NCBI GenBank assembly: GCA_964512045.1
Contig: CAZEJK010000034.1
Span: forward strand, 1-32,118
Length of the DNA: 32,118 nt
Direction of reading: 5' to 3'
From: CAZEJK01 sp964512045
Lineage (GTDB): Bacteria; Acidobacteriota; Thermoanaerobaculia; Thermoanaerobaculales; Sulfomarinibacteraceae
The translations under genes and the position numbers were made by a program. Positions 26,298-32,118 of this stretch are shown here, piece after piece. How positions within the stretch are numbered: position 1 is the first letter of the stretch; each line of letters opens with the position of its first letter. The notes below the pieces were generated by a model. The model was not told where the DNA came from and searched no databases. It saw nothing but the letters and a program-made list of their open reading frames with translations.

Positions 26298-28190
26298 ATG
26301 AGCACATCGGTCGAGCGGTCCAGCGTCGTGGTCATCGCGGTCGTGGCGGTGCTCGCTCTGACAGCGGTTGTGCGAGTCGTCGACTTGGGGAGTGAGCCGT
26401 TCTGGTTGGACGAGATCATCTCCCATGACCACACATCGGGAACGATCCCGGAGCTGTTCTCTACTCTCCTGCGGGACATCCATCCACCGTTGTACGAAGT
26501 CGGTCTGTGGGGTTGGCGGCAGCTGGCCGGTTCGAGTCCGGTGGCGCTGCGGTCGTACAGCGTCTTCTGGAGTACGCTTGGGGTGATCGTCCTGATGGGG
26601 CTGAGCCGAGAGCTGACGGGTCGTTGGGCGACAGCCGTCGTGGCAGGCATGCTCGGGGCTCTGGCTCCGCTCTTGGTGTACTTCGCGCAAGAGAGCCGGA
26701 TGTACGCCCAGGCCGCGACTCTGACCACCCTGTCGACCTGGTTGCTGGTGAGATGGTTGCAGTCTGAGGCGAGGTCACGACGCTGGACGCTGATTGCCTA
26801 CACAGCGGCTGCGGCGAGCTGCCTGCTCACCCACTACGTCTGTGTCACCGTTCTCGTCGCGCAGGGACTCATCACATTACCGTTCCTGGTTCGGCAGCGA
26901 CGGTGGAACGACGCCTGCGGGTACATGGCGGCGGGCGGAGGAGCGGCGGTGGCCTGCCTGCCGTGGCTGTGGTACGTACTGTCCTCTCGGGGTGAGCTGT
27001 ATCTGCACTCGATGGCGGGATGGATGTCCGCACCCACTGCTGCCGACCTCGTCCGCCTGCTCATACGGTACATTCCTTTCGGACATTCGCCTGTCCATGC
27101 ATACGTCGGGGTAGGGGCGACGGTAGTTGCGATCGGGCTCTGGGGTCTTGCGGCCATCGGTGCGGCGTCTCGTGCTCGTACGCAACGGTCGGTCAGTGGT
27201 GCGCTCGTGGCCTGGATGGCTGTCGTGCCGGTCGCGCTTGCAGTGCTGGTGAGCTGGGTCATGTGGCCGGTGCTGTACGCGCCGCGGTTCGCGGTCCTCG
27301 TGGTTCCTCCGTTTCTGGCTCTGCTGGCCGTAGCCGCCGAGCAGGTGCGGTGGAGGCGGGCTGCGGTGCTGACGGTGTGTGCGTTGCTCGCAGGTGCCAC
27401 GCTCGGGCAGCAGATCGCGCCTCAGAAACCGGGGCTCGCCGAGTTTGCTGCGTTGTGGCGCCGGCTCGGTCCCCCGGATCAGGTGCTCTTCTACCCGCGC
27501 TGGAACCGCCGGGTGGCGGGCTACTACCTCGGCGAGCCGGTGTGGAACGTTCCATCGCCAGCGACGTTCGAGTCGGACGTGCGAAGAGATACTCCGGTCA
27601 CGCTGTGGCTTGTGACTCGAGTGGGAGATGACCTGAGTGGTGAGCCGCAGCCACACCGCTCGATGGTGGAGAAGATCCGCCAGCGAGGTCTGCCGAGCTG
27701 GTCGTGTCGTGTCGACGATGTGGTGGTGCAGGAGCTCATCATCGATCCTGACCCGAAGCGGTTTCCCGCGTACCGGGTCGGGACGCGGATCGAACCGGGA
27801 GCCCCGGACGCTGAGCACTACCTGTGGTCGGGCTGGTATCCGTCGGAACAGACGTTCCGTTGGAGCCGCAAAACGCGCTCGGAGATCGTGGTGGCACTCG
27901 ACCGTATCGATCAACCGCTGCAGCTGGTGCTCCGCATGTTCTGCTTTCACCGGCAGCGGATCACGGTGCTGTGCAACGGTTCGGCGATCTCCGAGCTCGT
28001 CTGCTCCGAACGGTCGCCGCACACGCGGACGTTCACGGTGCCAGCGGAGCTTCTGCGGCGGGAGACGTCGATCGTGTTCGAGCTACCGGATGCAGTGGCG
28101 CCGGCCGAGGTCAGTAAGTCGGCGGATACCAGGAGGCTGGCACTCGGGATCGAGTGGCTCGCGCTGCAGCCGGTTGATCAAGAGCCGTAG
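26298..28190 (+). CDS. GT39-like membrane glycosyltransferase with C-terminal beta-sandwich
   Basis: The 630-residue protein is a GT-C fold glycosyltransferase of the GT39/ArnT-like group. After the first membrane helix it has GSEPFWLDEI, whose Asp38 is the conserved acidic residue of the first periplasmic loop, then LRDIHPPLYE and FAQESRMYA. These enzymes move a sugar from a polyprenyl-phosphate donor onto lipid, protein or glycan at the periplasmic face. About ten helices run to residue 400. The last 200 residues, with strand-rich segments such as SGWYPSEQTFRWSRKTRSEIVV, look like a beta-sandwich of carbohydrate-binding type; this is inferred. The open frame reaches back to 26133. I chose ATG 26298 as the usual family start, but no ribosome-binding site is visible and ATG 26217 is possible. 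Confidence 0.82.
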   Translation: MSTSVERSSVVVIAVVAVLALTAVVRVVDLGSEPFWLDEIISHDHTSGTIPELFSTLLRDIHPPLYEVGLWGWRQLAGSSPVALRSYSVFWSTLGVIVLMGLSRELTGRWATAVVAGMLGALAPLLVYFAQESRMYAQAATLTTLSTWLLVRWLQSEARSRRWTLIAYTAAAASCLLTHYVCVTVLVAQGLITLPFLVRQRRWNDACGYMAAGGGAAVACLPWLWYVLSSRGELYLHSMAGWMSAPTAADLVRLLIRYIPFGHSPVHAYVGVGATVVAIGLWGLAAIGAASRARTQRSVSGALVAWMAVVPVALAVLVSWVMWPVLYAPRFAVLVVPPFLALLAVAAEQVRWRRAAVLTVCALLAGATLGQQIAPQKPGLAEFAALWRRLGPPDQVLFYPRWNRRVAGYYLGEPVWNVPSPATFESDVRRDTPVTLWLVTRVGDDLSGEPQPHRSMVEKIRQRGLPSWSCRVDDVVVQELIIDPDPKRFPAYRVGTRIEPGAPDAEHYLWSGWYPSEQTFRWSRKTRSEIVVALDRIDQPLQLVLRMFCFHRQRITVLCNGSAISELVCSERSPHTRTFTVPAELLRRETSIVFELPDAVAPAEVSKSADTRRLALGIEWLALQPVDQEP

Positions 28191-28258
28191 CGATCCATCG
28201 ACGCGTTTGGATTTCGGGGTCAGCGGCGTGTGGAGGCCCCGCGCGACGTGCTGCGGCG

Positions 28259-28283
28259 AGGGCCCGGCGTGTCGCCGAGCCCT
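28259..28283. terminator. Strong hairpin between convergent genes, probable bidirectional terminator
   Basis: AGGGC and CGGCG (28259-28269) pair with CGCCG and GCCCT (28273-28283) around a TGT loop, giving a 10-bp stem with one C-A mismatch. It lies 69 nt after the glycosyltransferase stop and 25 nt after the end of the DUF4168 gene on the other strand. There is no T-run on either side. Confidence 0.55.
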
Positions 28284-28307
28284 GCCGATCCGGTTGATCT
28301 GTCGCTA

Positions 28308-28727
28308 TCAGCTGCCTTCGGCTTGCTCGCTTTGCTCCTTCTCCAGCTTCTCGATGATGGCAACGAACTTCTCCTGGAACTCCGGGTCTTCCGATGTCGC
28401 GGTCATCACCGCGCCGTACTCATCCACCGTGACCTTGTGCTGGGCGAGGATCGTGAGCATCTTCTCGTTGGCTCGCTGCTGGATCTGCTGAGCCTGCTCA
28501 GGCGTGTCGACCTGCTCGAGCTCTTGCTGCGCCATCATGTGCATGGGCAGGATCTCCAGATATGCCTCGGCCACTGCCTCGATCTTCTCGTCGTCGAGCT
28601 CCTCGATGCTCGGTGTCGGCGCCGGCGCTTGAGCCCTCTCCTGCTGGGCGATTGCCGGAAGCCCGATGAGAATCGTCATCAGGCCTGCGATGAGATAGTG
28701 GCCCGAGCCTGTGGGTAGGAAACGCAT
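28308..28727 (-). CDS. Exported DUF4168-family protein
   Basis: The 139-residue protein has a signal peptide (about 1-27, ending LPAIAQQ), a short Pro/Ala linker and a helical DUF4168-like domain (about 40-130) with LDDEKIEAVAEAYLEI, a Gln/Glu-rich helix and TVDEYGAVMTATSEDPEFQEKFVAIIEKLEKE. DUF4168 proteins are exported and of unknown function. The open frame runs on to 29285 through the kinase gene, but the ATG at 28727 has GGGG upstream and a signal peptide. A good sigma-54 promoter lies about 90-100 bp upstream on this strand and the gene is divergent from an NtrB/NtrC-type pair, so control by that pair is likely. Confidence 0.82.
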   Translation of the reverse strand: MRFLPTGSGHYLIAGLMTILIGLPAIAQQERAQAPAPTPSIEELDDEKIEAVAEAYLEILPMHMMAQQELEQVDTPEQAQQIQQRANEKMLTILAQHKVTVDEYGAVMTATSEDPEFQEKFVAIIEKLEKEQSEQAEGS

Positions 28728-28812
28728 AGTGTCTGTCCCCTTTCTGAGCGTCCTTCGGTTCTCGATGTGACGACTCGTCCAAGGACGAGGGCCACGGTCG
28801 CGATCTCTCGGT

Positions 28813-28830
28813 ACGCACGGTCCGTGCCAA
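28813..28830 (-). promoter_or_regulatory. Sigma-54 promoter (-24/-12) of the DUF4168 gene
   Basis: On the minus strand TTGGCACG, four bases, then GTGCGT matches the consensus TGGCACG-N4-TTGCA: the -24 box is perfect and the -12 GC dinucleotide is present at exact spacing. The predicted start at about 28803 leaves a leader of about 75 nt before the DUF4168 ATG. The adjacent regulator has the GAFTGA loop needed to activate sigma-54. Confidence 0.7.
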
Positions 28831-28911
28831 TGCACCATACCCGTCCCTACTTCCAGCGTAAGACCTTCTATATGAGTAGTTCTCTGATATCTGCGGCGCC
28901 ACTGTTCAGCG

Positions 28912-28940
28912 TTTACTGGCACTGAGAAATGTGTTATATT
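28912..28940 (+). promoter_or_regulatory. Possible promoter of the two-component pair
   Basis: TTTACT (28912-28917), 17 bp, then TATATT (28935-28940) is a fair sigma-70 promoter. A start near 28947 would exclude the ATG at 28929 and favour ATG 28956 with a very short leader. A TGGCAC -24-like box (28917-28922) overlaps it, but the -12 position lacks GC. GTTA/TAAC half-sites (28933-28952) may mark a dyad for the regulator. Confidence 0.45.
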
Positions 28941-28955
28941 GTCACATGTAACGAA

Positions 28956-30422
28956 ATGGGTAACCACGTTTTCGGTCTGAAGACCCTGCTCATCCTCTAC
29001 ATACTCTTGCCGGTCATGCTGGCAATGAGTTTCGCCGCCGTCTGGGCGGTCAGCTCTCTCGAGCGCCACATGGAGAAGCGCATGCAAGAGGACGTCGAGC
29101 TGGTGGCGCGCTCGATTCAGCGACCCCTCGCCGATGCTCTGGAGCGAGACCGCCCCGGCGCTGCGCAGCATGCGCTCGAGTCGGCGTTCCGGATCGATCG
29201 GGTGTTCGGCGTCTACGTGTATGACGCCGATGGGGATCGTGTCGCCGCAGCAGGGGAAGAGGAGCGCTTGCCACCGAGCGACCATCTCTCTGACCTGGCG
29301 GCGGGGGAGAGGACCGGCGAGTACGGCCAGGTTGCCGGCCGTACGGTGTACTCGTACTTCGTTCCTCTGAGTGATACCGGCGGGCAGATCATAGCTCTTC
29401 TCCAGGTAACCCGCCGGGCCAGCGACTTCGAGGACTACTTTCGTGCGTTGCGCTGGCAGGCCGGCGGGTTGCTGGTCCTGTCATGGGTAGTCGTGGCGAC
29501 TCTGGTCCTGATAGGGCATAAGCGGGTTGTGGGAGGCCCGCTCGAGAGGCTCCTCCAGAGCATCGCCAGGGTGGCTGGCGGCGACCCCAGGCACCGAGCC
29601 GTGGAGTCGGGGCCACGGGAGATCGCCCATGTCGCCGAGCGGCTCAACGATATGCTCGACAGTATCGAACGCGCAGAGATTGAGATTGCGACTCGTCAGC
29701 GGCAGGAAGAGGCGCTGCGTGAGAAGCTGCGTCATTCAGAGCGCCTGGCGGCCATCGGAAGACTGGCTGCTGGTGTGGCTCACGAGCTCGGGACCCCGTT
29801 GAGTGTGATCGCCGGTCGAGCCCAGCGTGCTTTGCGCACCAGCACTCCAGGTTCGCCAGCCACGCTGGCCTTGGAGGAGACGTGCGCCCAGATCCGGCGA
29901 ATGGACACGGTGGTGAGACAGCTCCTGGAGCTTGGACGACGGGAGCCCCCGAGCTCGCGCCCCGTATCTGTTGCTCAAGTCTGCCGGAGCAGCGTCGTTG
30001 CGGTGCGAGACCTGGCTGACGACCACGGTGTCCATGTCGAGCTTCACGCCCCTGCGGATGACGTTGTCATGGAGCTGGAGCCCAACAGCTTGGAGCGGGT
30101 GCTGATCAACCTGTTGCGCAACGGTATCCAGGCGTCGGAGAGGGGACTGGTTCGCCTCAGCTGGCGAACCGGCGAAACCGGCCTTTGGCTTTCTGTAGAT
30201 GACGACGGACCTGGAGTCGAGGACGGAGAGGAGGGGCGGATCTTCGAGCCGTTCTTCACGACGAAGGCGCCAGGGGCAGGCACGGGCCTGGGGTTGTCGG
30301 TGGCTCACAGCTTGCTCCAAGAGCTAGGTGGACGCATCGACGTGAAGCAGAGCCCATTCGGTGGCGCACGCTTCACGGTGTTCCTTCCGAGATCAATGGA
30401 GCCCCAGGAGGTATCGCCGTGA
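28956..30422 (+). CDS. NtrB-like membrane sensor histidine kinase
   Basis: The 488-residue kinase has a membrane helix (about 9-33), a periplasmic sensor region (about 35-165), a second helix (about 170-187), a HAMP-like linker, a dimerisation domain with phosphoacceptor His276 in GVAHELGTPLSVIAG, and a C-terminal ATPase domain with N box LINLLRNGIQAS, DDDGPGV and GAGTGLGLSV. It senses an unknown periplasmic or membrane signal and phosphorylates the regulator encoded next. The open frame begins at ATG 28929. I chose 28956 because a good -10 box lies inside the first codons of the longer version; neither start has a ribosome-binding site. Its TGA overlaps the regulator GTG start. Confidence 0.9.
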   Translation: MGNHVFGLKTLLILYILLPVMLAMSFAAVWAVSSLERHMEKRMQEDVELVARSIQRPLADALERDRPGAAQHALESAFRIDRVFGVYVYDADGDRVAAAGEEERLPPSDHLSDLAAGERTGEYGQVAGRTVYSYFVPLSDTGGQIIALLQVTRRASDFEDYFRALRWQAGGLLVLSWVVVATLVLIGHKRVVGGPLERLLQSIARVAGGDPRHRAVESGPREIAHVAERLNDMLDSIERAEIEIATRQRQEEALREKLRHSERLAAIGRLAAGVAHELGTPLSVIAGRAQRALRTSTPGSPATLALEETCAQIRRMDTVVRQLLELGRREPPSSRPVSVAQVCRSSVVAVRDLADDHGVHVELHAPADDVVMELEPNSLERVLINLLRNGIQASERGLVRLSWRTGETGLWLSVDDDGPGVEDGEEGRIFEPFFTTKAPGAGTGLGLSVAHSLLQELGGRIDVKQSPFGGARFTVFLPRSMEPQEVSP

Positions 30423-31840
30423 CGAGCCTGGCAGGAGTGCCGACGGTGCTGGTGGTGGAGGATGATGCGGATCTGCGTCGTCTCCTGGTCGAGGAGCTCG
30501 AGGACTTCGGCATGGTTGCGAGACATGCGGCTTCTGCTGAGGAAGCGTGGGATCAGCTGGAGCTGCATCTGGTCGATGTGGTGGTTAGCGACCTCCGGCT
30601 TCCGGGCGAGAGTGGTACCGATCTGCTGGCTCGGACCCTCCGGCTCGAGCCGAGACCGTCCTTCGTCATTGTGACCGCGTTCGGCACGGTTCCGCAGGCG
30701 GTGGCTGCGCTGAAGGCAGGAGCAGACGACTTCCTGACCAAGCCCTTGGATCTCGATCATCTGCGAACGTGCCTCCAGCGCATCCTGGAGCACCGGGAGC
30801 TGCGTCGAAAGGTACGTCTCTACGACCAGCTGATCGGCGAGGAGTCGTTTCACGGAATGGTCGGCCGGAGCGGACCGATGCTGCGCGTCTTCGATCAGGT
30901 AGTCAGTCTGGCCCGCGCGCACGGTCCGGTGTTGGTGACCGGCGAGAGCGGTACCGGCAAGGAGCTGGCGGCACGAGCCATTCATGCTGAGAGCAGACGA
31001 CGTGATGGACCTTTTGTGGCTGTCAACTGTGCGGCCGTGCCGGGCGAGCTCCTGGAGAGCGAGTTCTTTGGCCATCAGCAGGGCGCTTTCACTGGCGCCA
31101 GTCGGGCTCGCTTGGGTCTCTTTCGGGACGCCGACGGCGGGACCCTCCTGCTCGACGAGATCTCCGAGATGCCATTCGCGTTGCAGGCGAAGCTTCTCCG
31201 CGTCCTGCAGGAGGCAGAGGTTCGGCCAGTCGGGGCCGGCGATTCGGTGCCTGTGGACGTGCGGATCATCGCATCGACCCACCGAGAGCTGGAGCGCGAG
31301 GTGCGTGCGGGGCGCTTTCGTGAGGATCTCTTCTTCAGGCTCGAGACCTTCCAGCTTCCTTTGCCGCCGCTGCGAGAAAGGGGTGACGATCTGGAGCTCC
31401 TCGCGGGTCGTTTCCTTGTGCGGTTCAACCTGGAGCTGGACCGTAGGGTGCACGGTTTCTCGACCGCGACGCTACGGCTGCTCAGGCGGTACCGGTTCCC
31501 CGGAAACGTGCGGGAGCTGCAGAACGCGGTGGAGCGAGCGGTGACCTTCTGCCGAGACGATGAGATACGAGTCGAGCACCTTCCTGAGAGGGTCCGCGGC
31601 GGCGGAGTCGGCGTCGAGACGAGCAGTACAACGGGCAGCGGCCACCAGGGGGCGCTTCGTTCTCTCGCCGAGATCGAGGCGGACTACATCCGTCACGTGC
31701 TCGACCGGTTGGACGGGAACAAGCGACGTGCCGCGCGTGTGCTGGGCATCTCCCGCCGCACCCTTTATAGGAAGCTGGAAGAGTCTCCGGCGCGCGACGC
31801 CACGGTTGCGGCGGCGGCTCCCGACAACATCTCGGAGTGA
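30419..31840 (+). CDS. NtrC-family sigma-54-dependent response regulator
   Basis: The 473-residue regulator has a receiver domain (1-120) with acidic pocket Glu14-Asp15-Asp16, phosphoacceptor Asp58 in VVSDLRLPG, Thr86 and Lys108. The AAA+ domain (about 145-380) carries Walker A GESGTGKE (175-182), the sigma-54 contact loop GAFTGA (222-227) and Walker B GGTLLLDEI. A Fis-type helix-turn-helix (LDGNKRRAARVLGISRRTLYRKLEE) ends the protein. Phosphorylated, it should remodel sigma-54 RNA polymerase at -24/-12 promoters. The GTG start at 30419 overlaps the kinase stop and has AGGAGG upstream. The nearest candidate target is the sigma-54 promoter of the divergent DUF4168 gene. Confidence 0.95.
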   Translation: MTSLAGVPTVLVVEDDADLRRLLVEELEDFGMVARHAASAEEAWDQLELHLVDVVVSDLRLPGESGTDLLARTLRLEPRPSFVIVTAFGTVPQAVAALKAGADDFLTKPLDLDHLRTCLQRILEHRELRRKVRLYDQLIGEESFHGMVGRSGPMLRVFDQVVSLARAHGPVLVTGESGTGKELAARAIHAESRRRDGPFVAVNCAAVPGELLESEFFGHQQGAFTGASRARLGLFRDADGGTLLLDEISEMPFALQAKLLRVLQEAEVRPVGAGDSVPVDVRIIASTHRELEREVRAGRFREDLFFRLETFQLPLPPLRERGDDLELLAGRFLVRFNLELDRRVHGFSTATLRLLRRYRFPGNVRELQNAVERAVTFCRDDEIRVEHLPERVRGGGVGVETSSTTGSGHQGALRSLAEIEADYIRHVLDRLDGNKRRAARVLGISRRTLYRKLEESPARDATVAAAAPDNISE

Positions 31841-31873
31841 TCGGAGCGTGTCGAGACAAGACTCCGGACCTTC

Positions 31874-31902
31874 AAAACTTCGAGGCATCCGCCGGGGACC
31901 GG
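31874..31902 (-). repeat. Left arm of inverted repeat pair
   Basis: This arm contains GCATCCGCCGGGGACCGG, exactly reverse-complementary to the core of the right arm at 32090-32118; the full 29 bp differ at three positions. Beyond the arm the match to the right-hand repeat continues more weakly. Confidence 0.65.
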
Positions 31903-32068
31903 AGAGCCGCGCCGTGGCAGCTGGGGATGAAGGACAGGTCCGGCGCCGTGATCACTCGCCGAACCGCACAGGACCTGCAATCCGAGGTCAGCTCAAGCCC
32001 GACCAGACCTGGGAACGACTCGAGAGGCCGGTGCAGCCCGACCCGGCTCCCGGATCTGGCCCCGCCCC

Positions 32069-32118
32069 CGACAGCCGGATCCCGGCCATCCGGTCCCCGG
32101 CGGATGCTTCGAATTTTC
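32069..32118 (+). repeat. GC-rich palindromic repeat, best copy, at window end
   Basis: This copy contains two small hairpins: GCCGG-atc-CCGGC (32074-32086) and CATCCG/CGGATG (32087-32092 with 32101-32106). It shares an exact 19 bp with 17355-17373 (inverted) and pairs with 31874-31902. It may continue beyond the window. Confidence 0.6.

Larger units (their letters stand above)
31841..32118. other. Non-coding right edge bounded by an inverted repeat
   Basis: After the regulator stop codon no gene is recognisable to the window end. The stretch is bounded by two inverted repeat arms (31874-31902 and 32090-32118) that match at 26 of 29 positions, with 187 bp between them. It might be a pair of REP-type repeats facing each other, a small structured RNA or a non-autonomous element cut by the window edge. 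Confidence 0.5.

Noticed and set aside
28728..29285. N-terminal extension of the DUF4168 open frame
   Set aside because: It runs through the promoter region and antisense to the kinase gene. The shorter form has a signal peptide and ribosome-binding site.

Overview
This is a GC-rich window from a Gram-negative bacterium. Evidence for an outer membrane is a TolC-type channel with RND pump partners, a predicted outer-membrane barrel, and type II secretion assembly proteins of the ExeA/GspB kind. The mix of oleA, DUF309, DUF4168, VWA-domain, S9 peptidase and NtrC-type genes would suit a high-GC Acidobacteriota, Myxococcota or similar lineage, but nothing here fixes the taxon. I see no rRNA, tRNA, CRISPR array, transposase, integrase or phage gene. 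The coding density and codon use look chromosomal.

Layout. Positions 1-6202 are all minus strand: oleA (long-chain thiolase-like enzyme, 68-1087), a secreted protein with three tandem C-x-G-G-S-x-C repeats (1238-2656), a degenerate 5'-nucleotidase fused to a predicted outer-membrane barrel (2710-4971), a dodecin without the usual flavin-binding residues (5120-5335), and a PilZ protein with a pseudo-receiver front end (5549-6202). From 6532 to 12835 lies a classic plus-strand efflux operon: tetR, tolC, membrane-fusion protein, RND pump. It is driven by a near-consensus promoter with a 26-bp perfect palindrome over the predicted start site. Then come an S9 peptidase overlapping a DUF309 gene (13057-15484), an ExeA-like ATPase overlapping a GspB-like protein (15684-17242), an SLC12-type transporter overlapping a GhrA-like dehydrogenase (17428-20597), a membrane PAS-GGDEF diguanylate cyclase (20731-22329) and a secreted VWA protein (22510-23967). 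A minus-strand amylosucrase (24046-26097) diverges from a GT39-like membrane glycosyltransferase (26298-28190). The right end holds a DUF4168 exported protein (minus) divergent from an overlapping NtrB/NtrC-type two-component pair (28956-31840).

How they fit together. The efflux operon is self-contained and probably self-repressed. The two-component pair likely acts through sigma-54: its regulator has an intact GAFTGA loop, and a good -24/-12 element sits in the shared intergenic region facing the DUF4168 gene, making that gene the obvious candidate target. PilZ and GGDEF proteins provide a c-di-GMP receiver and source, although they are not adjacent. The secreted repeat protein and the nucleotidase-barrel fusion are adjacent, co-oriented and 53 bp apart, and look like an undescribed cell-envelope pair.

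Non-coding features of note are a family of short GC-rich palindromic repeats (three intergenic sites, plus an inverted pair at the right edge), a shared G-rich element before two operons, three consecutive hairpins between the fusion-protein and pump genes, and a strong hairpin between the convergent genes at 28190/28308.
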